64,000 nt of DNA. It comes from Vandiemenella viatica. Its lineage: Eukaryota; Arthropoda; Insecta; Orthoptera; Morabidae. Numbering within the stretch: the first letter of the stretch is position 1; every line of letters starts with the position of its first letter. Position numbers and translations under genes: made by a program. The notes under the pieces are model-generated. The model worked only from the letters and a program-made list of their open reading frames with translations. It did no database searches and was not told the origin of the DNA. The DNA lies in the NCBI GenBank assembly GCA_031002005.1, contig CM061921.1:149329283-149393282 (forward strand), given 5' to 3'. Of the stretch, positions 32,585 to 44,403 are shown piece after piece.

Positions 32585-33605
32585 AGGGTGTCCACCCAGT
32601 GAACTAGTAAAGCGAACTAGCCAGAAGATTCCGACAAAAAGGGCTCTAGAGTTTTACGCGCAGCACATATAGGCCTACTGGTTTTTGTACTGTGTCCGCA
32701 CGAACTCACCAGGCGGGCGATCTGGGTTCGATGCTACCTCTGGTAACTTTTTTAATTGTTTTAAAAATTATAACAACATTTAAATAACGTTAATGACCTA
32801 AAAAAATTATGTTACAGCGTACAGTGCATCATCAACTGTCATCGCGAATTTTTAATAAAACGACAGAGAAATTTTCATGAATGTGATTGAAGTATTTTTT
32901 CCAGCACATCTTTTTGTAAAAGAATATTCGTGTAAACAATCTCCCTTTATAAATTGTGCAAAACTGCTACTTGCCATTCGGGAGGACCGGGGTCAAACCC
33001 GGTTCGGCCATCCTGTCTGATTTTTTCCGTGGTTTTCCTCAGTCACTCTAGGCGAATGCTGGGATGGTTCCCTACAAGGCCACGGCCGACCTTCCCACTC
33101 CCCTCCCGCCCCGTAGTGTAGTAGGCTGAAAAGGATCTCCGCGATCCTCCAGCAGCCCGCCTCCCAGCTTCAGGCTGGGAGGAATGAAATTGTAAAAAAC
33201 AAAATATCTTTTTTTAAAATTTTTTTTTTGCTTGTATATAAAATACAAAATTGACAAATTAAGATGATACTGTAATTTTTCTATGTAAATAAAACCCACC
33301 TGAATTTTTATTATAGTAGTAATTTAATTCTTAATATTACCCCCATTAAGTATGTTTAATTTACATTTTAATTAGCTGTAACAGTCATTTCGTAAATAAA
33401 AAATTATTTATGGTTTAATTGATGATATTTTTAGGTCATTAACTTTATTTAAAAGTTGTTAAAATGCTTAAAACAGTTTTAAAAAGGTTATACGAGGTAG
33501 CATGGAAGGCGAATCACCCACGTGGCGAGTTCCCTACAGACTCAGCCACTTCGTTGCGCTAGCATAGCAATACATGAGCAACGTACTTAACTGGATGGAC
33601 ACCCT
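32585..33605. mobile_element. Long-inverted-repeat DNA element, ~1 kb, interrupted by a SINE
   Basis: The terminal blocks AGGGTGTCCACCCAGTGAA (left) and AGGGTGTCCATCCAGTTAA (right, reversed) are near-identical. Similarity continues inward with gaps, through GCTACCTC and AACTTTTTTAATTGTTTTAA to GTTAATGACCTAAAAA at about 32803 and, reversed, about 33430. Each arm is therefore about 180-250 bp. A TA or TTA is repeated at the two edges. No protein is encoded, and the SINE at 32963-33190 sits in the centre. Confidence 0.75.
32963..33190 (+). repeat. SINE family 4 (related body to SINE-1)
   Basis: CATTCGGGAGGACCGGGGTC with a B-box-like GGTCAAACCCG, then CCGTGGTTTTCCTCAGTCAC and AGGCGAATGCTGGGATGGTT, ending in a C-rich segment. 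The central block matches SINE-1 but the 3' part does not. It is inserted in the long-inverted-repeat element. Confidence 0.68.
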
Positions 33606-33609
33606 TACG

Positions 33610-34980
33610 GTATACTACTAACTTGCGAAGTCCCATCCCGAAATGTATTTCCGAGACCGTAAGATCTCCTTGCAGATATTTTGTTTTGTTTGGTCACTGC
33701 ACACTATTCTGTCATGGTTATCGCGTTCCTTCAACAATCTGCTTTACGAAATCGTATATTAAATACGACAGCTGCTACAGCACATCTGCCTATACTTGCC
33801 TTTGTTGTATTCCGTTAAGTGTTGTACAGTCCTGCGCTGCAGCTACTACACCGACCACTGGTTTCTATTGTGGTAACTGCTATCCGAATAATAACCTTCA
33901 CTTGATATCAAGGCTGAGAAAACTATGCTGTGCTTACGAAACCTGTGCGCTCTTTTCTTGATGGCGGATAAGTGGTGGTTATTAACAGCTTTATTTTATA
34001 ACCTCAGACAAGTGTGAATTAGCAGCGGAACGTTTTGATCCTGTCTAACGGTAAGCTGAGGGGTCAATAAAACGCAGATTGGTCTTCATCCTGTTCTGCA
34101 ATCTTTCAGTAAAAGGAATCTTCTAAGAACTTTGAGTAATGACTGAAAATTTTTAGGATAAAAATTGCGTTTCTCACCGACCACATTTCCACGCACAAGA
34201 TTCCTTAAGGAATAGCCGTATTTTTTTTTTTTTTTTTTACTGCTTGTGTGTATTACGCCTTATCCAGGAACCTAATCTGAAAAGTTGTAATTCATTACAT
34301 GGGTAGAGTTCTAGGTAAACTATTATAAATAAGCTGTAGGAAAGTTGTGATTACTTGAAGGATCAAAAAATTTAACCTGGATGCAATTTTATCATATGTG
34401 ACATCAAAATGTACAGGGGTCTGAGATCCGTACAGCAATACGCGATATTTTAGTCAATTTCCTCAGTCCAACCAGTGAAATTCAGTAATCAGAAGTTGGT
34501 AATAATGGTGATGTTTTGGCACTTTACAAGTCGCCTAAATTGTTTTAATTGGAATTACAAAGAAAAGATCATCCTGGTGTTTTACTTGAATTCGTTTATG
34601 GAAACCATTACATGTAGAAATGACACGTGAAATTAAGTGAGAAACATGAGCATTACGGGAAAATGAACTCCAAGAAGAAAAGGCGTCTTGAATTAATTAC
34701 CCTGGTGTTGATAGTTACTTGTTAACACCAACTAACATTTATTGATTCTGGTTAAAATCGAAGTTGATAGAATTCCATTATTCACCTCTGAACACTTTCT
34801 TTTAAAAATTATTACATCCCCAACATAATTAGACCATAACGTCAAACTCAGATAAAAATGATTTCCTCATTCGATCATGTATTCATTGAAAGTAATATGC
34901 TAGGCTCGTGTTACCATAATGACCTGGTGACAGGATTTTTTATTGGCTGCGCATTCCTTTCCTATAGTAGTAGACTTAAC
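33610..34980. other. No recognised feature
   Basis: A 112-codon open frame at 33623-33961 has no family resemblance. The rest is AT-rich with a poly-T run near 34221-34239. Confidence 0.45.
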
Positions 34981-34984
34981 CTAA

Positions 34985-35188
34985 GCCGGTAATCCTACTA
35001 GGTACAGGGGACCTACAGTCTAACGTGGAATTCGAACCACGGAAGCGTCCTGGCGTACTTTACATACACAAGGCAAGCTGTGCTAGAGGTGTTAAGGGAC
35101 TTTGATAATGGCCACGAAGACAGGATTCAAACCTGGGACCTTTCGATCACCAGTCAGACGCCTTAACCACTGAGCCACCAAACAGCTA
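34985..35188 (-). repeat. SINE family 2 copy
   Basis: Best-preserved member of the family. On the minus strand the head is GGTGGCTCAGTGGTTAAGGC (A box), then GGTTTGAATCC (B box). The body CCTCTAGCACAGCTTGCCTT and end CTAGTAGGATTACCGG follow. Confidence 0.8.
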
Positions 35189-35248
35189 TTGAAAGTAATA
35201 CGGTTGGCGCTCTATAGCGTTAAATGTTGCCCTGTATGTATTGAACTT

Positions 35249-35467
35249 CTAAGCCTGTATGTCTGAAATTATAGTGTTATTCTTCCTGTGTGGTATGAGT
35301 AACTTACAGAATTCGCTAAACATTGCGAACATTTCAGAATTCCTACAGATTATCACAAAAAAATCATCCAGAAACCGTAGTAACAAAGTCCCACGCATTT
35401 TTGCTAAATTTTGAACAAAACATAAAGGTATGAGCTCCGTTAGATACAATGTTAATACGACCTGCAA
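35249..35467 (-). pseudogene. Possible Penelope-like reverse-transcriptase fragment
   Basis: A 72-codon minus-strand frame with LLLRFLDDFFVIICRNSE. Penelope-like reverse transcriptases have a catalytic block of the form W-x-R-Y/F-V/I-D-D-I/T-F-V/I followed by a similar spacing. The preceding LYLTEL fits the block before it. The match is short and no other domain is visible, so this is a tentative call. Confidence 0.42.
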
Positions 35468-35539
35468 TAGTATGATGTAAATATGGCCGTTATTAGATCA
35501 CATACATGATTACTTAGAAACTATTCGTCCTTTATATTT

Positions 35540-35697
35540 TTCTCCGGGCCTTATTGCGCGTCAACGTCGATACAATTAAAGCCGGGAGTGGAACGAATAG
35601 GGACTGGGGGAATGAAAAGGAAGGAATTCGGCCATGGCCTTTTGAAGGAACCACGCAGCATTTTCCTGGAGAGATTTTGGGGAACCATGGAAAAACC
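35540..35697 (-). repeat. SINE-1 copy, 5'-truncated
   Basis: Reverse copy reading CGTCAACGTCGATACAATTA, GAAGGAATTCGGCCATGGCC and TTTTGGGGAACCATGGAAAA. It stops where the next SINE-1 starts in the opposite direction. Confidence 0.8.
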
Positions 35698-35929
35698 GAG
35701 CATGGTGGTGTAACGGATAGCGTTCTGGCCTCGCATTCGGGAGGACGGCGGTTCGAATCCCCGTCCGGGCATCCAGATTTGGGTTTTCCATCGTTTCCCA
35801 AACACTCCAGGCAAATGCCGGGATGCTTCCTAAAAAGGCCATGGCCGAATTCCTTCCCATTCCTTGCCCCCATCCTTTCCCGTCTCTAAAGACCTCGCTG
35901 TTGAGAGACGTAAAGCAGTTAAAAAAAAA
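35698..35929 (+). repeat. SINE-1 copy (subfamily B), head-to-head with the previous one
   Basis: Full-length plus-strand copy with B-type head (GGTGGTGTAACGGATAGCGT), B box GGTTCGAATCC, tail GTTGAGAGACGTAAAGCAGT and an A run. It abuts the truncated reverse copy without a spacer. Confidence 0.9.
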
Positions 35930-36229
35930 AACAACAATCGTTACTGTAACAATGTTTACAACCAATTTTATATTCTTTTTCTTTTCCTACACCACACGAT
36001 TATTATTATTAGTCTGCGAAGTCTTGAAGTTGAAAACCAAAAACATACAGATGGGTACTTAAAGCGATTATCATGTTATAATTTTTATCTTTGTGGGAAA
36101 TTCTGAACATAGAAGCTGAACGTAATCTTCCATCCGTGTACTTTGTGGATATTACGAGGTTTATAATGCTACATTTGTGCAGTCCAGCATTGAGACTGAA
36201 GTGTATACGATTGTCAGCTGTTGGATAGC

Positions 36230-37010
36230 GTATATTTTGCGGACATTATTGATATACTTAGATATTTAAAAAGATTTCGAGACTCTTGGATACTCCTCGC
36301 ATAAATCATTCAGCACGTTTGTAAGTAATTTGAAAGATTTTCGATAGGAGATCATGCAAGTGGCATGATAGAGAAAATAATCAAAATGCGGAAATTATTC
36401 CAGCCTTTCTAGTACCAAATCAATGACAGTGTTGGATAGTTAGTGTTTCTGAATAGTGAGAGGATCTAGGTCGAGTTTTGATTCGTGTATGGATACAAAA
36501 AAAATTAGTAAAAATATTTCGTTCATAGTTTCCCCTCAAATATAACTTCCTACTTCTTAGTCGTAGCATTTCTTGTTCCAAGCTGAACAAGTTTGATTTT
36601 TTCTACGTTTTTACTAGTAAATTGATATCACTGAACAACCTGTTATCATATTTAAGAACTTTTGCTTGCCAGCTTTTAGTTACATGCTTGTGTCGTCAGC
36701 AGAAATCACATCTATCGCCAAAAATGAAAGGCAGTTCTTGGAGGAATATGTTATAAACAGAGGAAGACCAATAACTGATCACTGAAAGGCGCCATTTTTA
36801 AATGTTTCCTAGTCTGTGGTTATAGTCTAGCCCTTATTGTCGTGCTTTAGAAATAAACTTCGCTACCTTGTTTCTATATTTATCCAAATCGAAGAATTGA
36901 ATTATAATTAACCTACATTGTTTTTCGTTTATGCATATGATTTTATTGTCAATATATTTTAAAATGCTAGCTAAATCAAAATACATTTCTAAGTACTTTA
37001 CTATTTACTG
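36230..37010 (-). pseudogene. LINE reverse-transcriptase remnant, heavily decayed
   Basis: Minus strand. KYIDNKIICI (about 36955-36925) resembles the VDHKIL block of Jockey/CR1-type enzymes. ELPFIFGDRCDF followed by a stop and RHKHV (about 36740-36690) lines up with the NDLP...FADDTS catalytic block. Later pieces resemble the thumb region. Stops occur every 20-40 codons. Order and spacing make the assignment likely, though no single block is intact. Confidence 0.5.
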
Positions 37011-37084
37011 CTTCTAACTTCTAAGGGGGGAAAAATGATCCCGTCTCCATTAAGATCCTGTACTACGCACGCCACAAATAAGTT

Positions 37085-37333
37085 GGGTTTTTTCTTTTTT
37101 CGCTTGGGCATTATGCCTCGTTGACAGCACGGTCATTAGAGGCGGGATGGGATTGGGGCAAGGAACGGGAAGGAATTCGGCCATGACCTTTTTAAATGAA
37201 GCATCCCGGCATTCGCTTTGAGTGATTTGGGGAAACCATGAAAAACATAAATCGGGATGCCCGGATGGGGATTCGAACCCGCGTCCTCCTGAAAGCCAGG
37301 CCAGAACGTTAACCGTTCACCCACCACGATCGG
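37085..37333 (-). repeat. SINE-1 copy (subfamily A)
   Basis: Full-length reverse copy from TTATGCCTCGTTGACAGCAC through GGGGATTCGAACCCGCG (B box) to CACCCACCACGATCGGTC. Confidence 0.92.
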
Positions 37334-37334
37334 T

Positions 37335-37860
37335 CAAATAAGTTGGAGGCATTTTCGTGTTAATGTTCAAACCCCGGGGCTTGAAATACACATGGAAAAG
37401 ATTTAAACATTATCCACAATATAAAGGTATTATGTTGTTGACAGATTGTAAGAAACTGTCGCGGTAACAGAGTACTTATATCAGTACCGTTGACGTCTAT
37501 CCAGAGCGTAGAATTGAGTAAAAACGCTGGAAACATAATGCGGCTGCTAAGCACACATACCAACTAGGGTATTTCAGACGTCTTCAACTTTTTCTTCGTT
37601 TGGCCTCTGCGGTCTAAATGAACACAGTAAGTGAAAATATCAGTTTCCAACAGTTTTGTTAGAGTAACAGGAGACAATGATGATGTCATTCTCTCTACTA
37701 GAGATTGTATTTCTCCATGCGCTGCCCTGAAACACCACCACTTGGGAACCATGAGTTAGTACTTGCCGAGTGATGTCTTTAAGGAGTTGATAAGAAAAAT
37801 ATCCCGTATTCGTAGAAAAAAAAAGGATTTTTTTTATGGCTTCATGTTTCATTGATGTAG
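37335..37860. other. No recognised feature
   Basis: Two overlapping minus-strand open frames of 62-77 codons show no known domain. Confidence 0.45.
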
Positions 37861-37865
37861 TTGGA

Positions 37866-37950
37866 GGCTTCAAAGGAGTGGGGGCAAGAAACTGGAATGA
37901 ATTCGGCCATGGCCTTTTGAAGGCACTCTCGAATAATAATAATAATAATA
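37866..37950 (-). repeat. SINE-1 fragment followed by AAT repeat
   Basis: A 60-bp reverse SINE-1 piece (GAATTCGGCCATGGCCTTTT) runs into seven or eight AAT-type units at 37931-37950. Confidence 0.7.
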
Positions 37951-37954
37951 AAAT

Positions 37955-38842
37955 AAAAAATGGAGACTAAAGGTACACTTGCATTGGAACCGATTTTCAT
38001 CGATTTTACGCTCTGTCGTACATTCAGCAGAACTCTGCCAACGTAGCCCAGATTTCAACAGATTTTTCTTCAGTTCCCAAAATATCTCGTTGCAGGATGG
38101 ATGAAACTGACTTTATTGAAACTTTAAGTGAGAACTCTCTTTTGAGATTTACTTTTATGTTTGGTAGTGGGAGAAGTTAATTGATAAACGATATTATTCC
38201 AGAGAGTTTGTGGAAGAGATTGATACGTTGTTCTCCAAACTGTTGGAACATCAATGTGGAGAGTACATCAGAATGAAACCGGGTACTTTTTTATATTTTG
38301 GAAGGAATCAGGCCGCCTTTAGAAAAACATTTGAATTTCAGGAAATGTATTTCTTCAGAAGAAAGCTTCTTGTGACATTGAGGGAAGTACCTATGTCGAT
38401 TTTATTCAATACAATTTCCTTCCATAGTTTCTGCTAATATTCCAGTTTAATGACGTATCCCATAGTAGGTTTCTCTGTTGCATTACCCTGATCAACAACT
38501 CTCAAGTCCACGATGATTCAGAACGAAAAAAGTATGTTGAGCAAAAACCAGCAGTGAAAGCAAGGAAAAGTAGTGAAAGCACTTGTAGCTCCAACCGACG
38601 CAGGGATCACAACAAAACAGATGATTCAATGTTGCGTGACAAGCGCGCTCCACAGCCAAAATAAATAAATTGTTTGGTGGCGAAAGACAGTAGTTTGGCG
38701 GATGTCGGGCGAGTAGGTAGGCTGTCACGTAAATAGTGCTTTCATAGCAAACAGATTATTTAGCTGAAACATTTTAACTGCTCAACAGAGATAATTGAAT
38801 GTGTCAACCTATTTGCATGTAGAGAGTTCGAAACGTTCCGTA

Positions 38843-38845
<3 letters not shown>
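37955..38845. other. No recognised feature
   Basis: A 75-codon plus frame at 38210-38437 is open but unassigned. No repeat was seen. Confidence 0.4.

Positions 38846-38848
<3 letters not shown>

Positions 38849-38911
<63 letters not shown>
38849..38911. repeat. GA microsatellite
   Basis: About 31 uninterrupted GA units. Confidence 0.97.
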
Positions 38912-38914
38912 GGG

Positions 38915-40985
38915 AATTTATATAATTAGCTCGAGACTGGTGGAGCCTGCTGTTTGGGTGATATCTGTTAAATTGGGAATATACGTAGTGAGTACGATAG
39001 GCGAGAATTCAAATTTGGCCTCAGCTTTGATTAAGGTGTTTAGGTGATTTTCAGCTGTCATTAAGGTGAACGCAATTTCCAGTTAAATAACACTAAATAA
39101 ACAGGACAATATGTGCTCCAATATTTCTTTCCCCATATTAACACAAAGACCAAGCAGGCTGAGAAAAGAACCGGGACAACTACGAAAACGTTGGACCTTA
39201 CGAAACCGATCATTGGGTTAATTGTAACGTGAATCGATATAATAGCGCCCTATTTATCATCAAAATTCTATATAATGACACTCCGTTTAGTTTCTAAATT
39301 CCTAGCTACGGCATGAAAAATAGATGAGAAAAACTGTTTTAGGTAAGAGCGTGTTTTATTTCCTACTATTTGACAATGATAATTTTTGTAAATGGAAAGA
39401 GGCAGCAGCAAAAACTGAATAGATCAGATTCAATAAACACTTATATTTCATGTAATGAAATAGTTGTTCGATTATAAAATTCCGATTAAAATTAGGTATG
39501 ACTTCAAAAAATAGTTTAAAATAAGGTTTTCGACATATTGGAAAACATCAGAGTTGAACTTTAGTTAACATCGTAATGGAACAGGTACGATTATTAACTA
39601 CTACCAATTCACTTACAATACCGACTAAGGCACAGATCTCATGCTTCATGACTGTAGAAATATGGACACTGCAATGCACCCACAGAAACACATTTTCTTT
39701 ATTTTCTTTTAATTACAGTCGTTGGAACATGAATCATGTATCATGATGTAAAAGCATGTTAGTCACTTTCAGTCGAAACGCACATTTATGCCCTAGAATA
39801 AACGAAATTTCTGTAGCGAGAGCTTAGGGAAAATTCTGGAAGCGCCCCTAGCACTGGGTGGGGGTTAGGCAATACGGGTAGCAACAGCTTGTAGAGTCAT
39901 GCCTGCCTGCCATGTGACGGTTCCCAGATCTATTTACAGTCACATAACGCAGGCTGATTACAGACAGTTCCACATATGCTCTACTGTCTCTTAGTGTATT
40001 GGACTGATGTGTAGAATTTTTAGCGTTTTTTTAATACTGTAAAGTCACTCTTGCAAAAAAGTAAATTGTGCATTGATTCACTTCACATTAAAGGTAAATA
40101 GACTGAAAAAAGTGTAGTTTGATATGCGGAATTGGTGGAAAACTAAGAGCGTAAAAGCGTCGAAATTATATTATATACGGTTCATCTAATCATTGTCACG
40201 GCGGTTTGGTCTTGAGAATATTTATCGCAAAATAAATGACTTATATCGCCTACGCTTTAGAACGCATCAGATTTATAGCAATTTTCTTATTACAGGCATT
40301 TAAAAAAAAGAGCAGATATCCCGTAGAAGATCACTGTGGGGAAATTGCATCCAAAAGAGAAGGCGCACAGATTTTTAATCTATGTGAATGTCCAAAAACT
40401 GTCACTTATGTCTTGCTTCCCAAGGTGTTGGCTCTATTGACAATTAACAAAAAGGATGGCTTAAATATTCTATCTTTCTTTCCTATGAACGAGAACAGTG
40501 GTTATGAGTTAAAAAGAAAACAAAAATAATAACTGTTTAATCTTAAGCTTTAAGGAAGGAAGATAGTCAGGTATTAAATCATCTCTGTTAACAATAAACA
40601 AAAATACTCTAGAATAGATAGTGTGTCATGTAAATGACAGTGGGTAGAATAAGATCTTATTAAAACGCGACGATAAGAACTCACAACACTGTCACCGTAA
40701 ACTTTAAGCAACCCTTTATTTTTATCAAAAATTTTCAATCACGAGCTGCTCAGGCCTCTTAAAGCGCTGATCATCATAAATCTAAGGATGTGAAAGGCAA
40801 TAACAATCGCTGCTTCAGTGATCATCCCGCTTACGGATGGATACTATTCGAATGGGGGGAGCCATCAGTCTAAAAAAGTGTAGCTTGTGTTTATACAAGC
40901 GTATTTTTGTTTGAAAAATGTGTAGTTTATACTATTACGTGGTAATTATCATATATATAATTTCTATAAGGTGTTTCTTTTTTCT
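38915..40985. other. No recognised feature
   Basis: About 2 kb, mostly AT-rich. A 97-codon plus frame at 40236-40529 has no resemblance to a known family. Confidence 0.45.
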
Positions 40986-42317
40986 GTCACAAGTCACTAG
41001 CCCCCTTCAAATCTAACCGAAAACGATAAATGAGATACATTTAAATGTTAAGTTTTCCGGTTTTATCGTATATTTTAAGAAAGTAATTTTTTCAAATTCG
41101 ACCCTTAAAGGGAAAAAAACGTTAATATTTCTAAAATGCTGTTTTTTTGAGTCACAAGCAATTTATCTGCCTGGATGCCTAACTGAAATCGTTAAATGAA
41201 GTATCAATTTAAATATTAATAGCTCCGCTATGGTGAAATTATATATCAAGACAGGAAATTCGGAATTCGACCATTAAAAGGCAAAAGTATCGATATTTCT
41301 GCAATAGATTTTTGTGTCACGAGCCATTTATCTCCCTTGATGTCAAACTGATATAGATAAATGAGGTATCATTTTAATGATTAAGGTCTCCACCGTGGTC
41401 ACATCATATTTTAAGAAAGGAATTTTTCGAAATTCGACCTATAAAGGGCAAAAATATCATTGTTTCCATAACGATTTTTTTTTGTCACAAGCTATTTATC
41501 TAACCGAACTGGAGAAATGAGGTATTATTCTAGAGAATAAGGTAACTTGGTAAAATCATATTTTAAGAAAGGAATTTTCCGGAATTCGACCCTTAAAGGG
41601 CAAAAGAATCAATATTTCTATAACGCATTTTTGTGTCACGAGCCATTTTTCTGCTTTCATATCTAACCGATATAGAAAAATGAGTTATCATTTTAAATCT
41701 TAAGGTCTCCGCCGTGGTCACATCATATTTCAAGAAATGAATTTTTCGGAGTTCGACCCTAAAATTTTCATTATTTCCATTATGATTTTTTTTTTTGTCA
41801 CAGGCTATTTATCTGCCTTGATATTTAACCGAAATCGGGGAATTAGGTATTATTTTAGAGTTAAGGTCTCCGCTTCGGCCAAATCATATTTTAAGAAAGG
41901 AATTTTTCGGAAATTGGCCCTTCAAGGGCAAAGGTAAGACGTGTTTTTTCATTACGAGCCATTTATCTCAACTGAAACCTAACCTGTATCGATAAATGAG
42001 GTATCATTTAAAAGATTACGGTCTCCACTCACGCAACATTATAAATTAAGAACGAAATTTTTCGAAATTTGACCCTTTTTTTTTTTTTTTTTTTTTAGAT
42101 ATGGCTTTTTTTTTTGTCATCTCAGCCATCTGTAAGTTTATCTTTGGTTATTCGAATTTTTCTGCACTATATTATCGTTTTTCAGTTGGGACAACTCAGG
42201 ACTGACACAACACCCATGCCCGCGGCCGGACTCGAACCGGCGACCCTGGACACGCGAGGCAAGCTCGCTAGCCATTACGCTACCAGGACCGGCATGACCC
42301 TTAAAGGGTAAAAAATA
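40986..42317. repeat. Tandem satellite-like array, ~163-bp unit, about 8 units
   Basis: Units start at the GTCACRAGCCATTTATCT-type motif at 40986, 41151, 41316, 41484, 41635, 41797, 41951 and 42116, a spacing of 151-168 bp. Each contains AACCGAWATCGATAAATGAG, ATTAAGGTCTCCGCCGTGGT, TTTTAAGAAAGGAATTTTTC and ends in GACCCTTAAAGGGCAAAA. Units differ from one another by many substitutions, so the array is old. The last unit is split by a SINE family 3 insertion. Confidence 0.9.
42187..42294 (-). repeat. SINE family 3 copy inside the satellite array
   Basis: On the minus strand it starts GCCGGTCCTGGTAGCGTAAT, with A box TAGCGTAATGGCTAGCGAG and B box GGTTCGAGTCC. It ends GGTGTTGTGTCAGTCCTGAG. It lies between the two halves of the eighth satellite unit. 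Confidence 0.85.
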
Positions 42318-42644
42318 AATAACTATGACTATCGCGCGTATGAGACATTCGGAGCCAAGACGATAGATAGCAGAAGCACATATCACGGAGCTATTAATAA
42401 ACTGCTTCACTGGCGTCGACTTTTGTTACGTACCTAATACAATAAACAAATTAACAATTGAAACAAATGAGGCGGTTCTTCTTACAGCTTATTACAAACT
42501 CCCAACCTTATCATTCATTGTATTCACGAAATTTTCGCATGGGTCATCTAGTAACATTATATTTCTAAATGTTAAGGGCCAGCAAACAAATATTGATAGT
42601 ATACTTCACATTCCATGGCACTATGATATTTCTTTTTTGTTCTG

Positions 42645-42850
42645 AGCTTTACGACTCGTCGATATCGAGGTCATTAGAGTTAAGATAGGATAGGGATCAA
42701 GGAAGGGAAGGAATTCGAACATGGCCTTTTGAAGGAACAATCTCCAAATTCAGACGGAGTTATTTCGGGAAACAACGGAAAACCGAAATCTGGATTGCCG
42801 GATTGGGATTCGATCTCGCGTCCTCCCGAATGCCATTCCGATCATCACAG
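42645..42850 (-). repeat. SINE-1 copy, diverged
   Basis: Reverse copy: ACGACTCGTCGATATCGAGG, GGAATTCGAACATGGCCTTT and GATTCGATCTCGCGTCC. The head is lost. Confidence 0.82.
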
Positions 42851-43007
42851 CTCACCAACTATACTCAGTACAACCATCCCACATCCGCATGACAACTGTT
42901 TGCCAGCCCGCAGTCCAAATGGCAGAAATACTAATTGCTTTCGTATCTCTAGCCTGCTACTTTCAAATTAGCTGAACTGCTTCTGTATACTCAGATCATA
43001 AGAATTA

Positions 43008-43254
43008 CTTTTTTTTTTTACTTATGGCCTTATGCCTCGTCGACGGCTAACGTCATTAGAGGAGAGATGGGACTGGGGACAAGGAACGGGAAGGAATTCG
43101 GCCATGGCATTTTTGAAGGGAGCATCCCGGCATTCGCCTGGAGTGATTTGGGGAAACCATGGAAAACCCAAAATTGGATGCCCGGACGGAGATCCGAACC
43201 CGCGTCCTCCCGAATGGGATTTCAGAAATTTAACCGCTCTCCCACCACGCTCGG
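43008..43254 (-). repeat. SINE-1 copy (subfamily A) with 12-bp target duplication
   Basis: Full-length reverse copy from its T run to CACCACGCTCGG. Exact direct repeats TCATAAGAATTA are at 42996-43007 and 43255-43266. Confidence 0.94.
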
Positions 43255-43269
43255 TCATAAGAATTAGTT

Positions 43270-44400
43270 TACAGTGTTTTTTATTAGACTATTCATGAAT
43301 AAAACATCTTGTAACAAAAGTAATACAAGAATAAAAAGGTGGCAGCGTCTACTTGCAAGAGTGAGAATTTGTGAATCTCGTTGTAAAACAAGACAGATGT
43401 CTTCTAGTTTGACTGTTTATTACTTCAGAAACTATGAATGGATCCATATTTTATTTGCAAGTTACAAATAAATAATTGAATTGTGTGAACGAAGGCTTTA
43501 CCCGCGTGTTAGTGAAATGTAATCTTCATATTCTTAATTCCAGTTTATTTTGAGGAAAGATGATCTCTCGACGGCATACTCCGTTGTCATCCTCAGGTCC
43601 CGTCTGTGATCTGCTATAATCGGAAGCACAATGCTGGTCCCGGCTGCAGACGTGCTTTTAAAGTGCCACGTGCCTCCCCTCCCCTCCACCTCGCTCCGTC
43701 GGTCAAGCAGACTGTGGCTCGCTGTTACAGCATTCGGTTTAAGCCTCAATGTCGTTTGGAAATCGGAACTAACAATTCTTAGAATTAGTAGTAACGGATG
43801 GCCACCATGCTAACGGTGGCGAGTATGCCTCCCACCCTCATTAAAAAAACGGGGCGATCAGCATCACGGTTCTGTTGTCGAAGCGCATCAACAGGACCCG
43901 AGGACGATAGCTAGTCTTTCCACATTACCATCTCGCAGAAAACCCGGGAAGGTTATATCTCAACATATGAATTTATTCAATTAAAGACGTAATGATTAAT
44001 GAAGATCTTGTATAAAAACAATCTGAGACATTTAAGGTCTTATAAGCATTACGACTACTGTTAACACTCATCGCGTTGATTTTGGTCTTATGGTGAGACC
44101 GGCAAAAGATGTATGCAGTGGTGAATATGCAAACAAAAGAAATTTCTTACAGGACGCCATGCTTAAACTTAAATGTTATTTAACAGTAAACGTTTTATCA
44201 AAACATGAGAGTAAGATTTTATGTAAGAGATGTACAGAAAATGTTCCAAGAAATAAATGTGTAGATTCTGAAATTAAAAAAAAAATCTAGGCTTAGTTGT
44301 TCCATACATACACAAAGGAAATTTCTCACTTTATGAAATTTTTTATTCGGTTTTTCAAGTTGCTGGGTATCCGATTTTGCAACTAATAAGCGTTACGAAC
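43270..44400. other. No gene recognised
   Basis: Apart from the hammerhead-like motif there is a GC-rich stretch at 43620-43720. A 66-codon frame at 44090-44290 has an isolated CxxC pair and no assigned family. Confidence 0.4.
43561..43596 (-). ncRNA. Degenerate hammerhead-like motif
   Basis: On the minus strand CTGAGGA (43596-43590) is followed by TGACAACGG, a short loop and CCGTC. Then comes GAGA, where the hammerhead core needs GAAA, and GATCATC. The stem II arms are partly paired. The surroundings resemble the hammerhead region of Penelope-like elements, but no protein block is nearby. A core base is mutated, so it should be inactive. Confidence 0.35.
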
Positions 44401-44403
44401 TAA

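Noticed and set aside
40986..42317. CRISPR-like array
   Set aside because: Units are contiguous, about 163 bp, diverged and without unique spacers, in a eukaryotic context.
44090..44290. Short frame with a CxxC pair, considered as a zinc-finger exon
   Set aside because: Only one Cys pair, no second half and no splice context.
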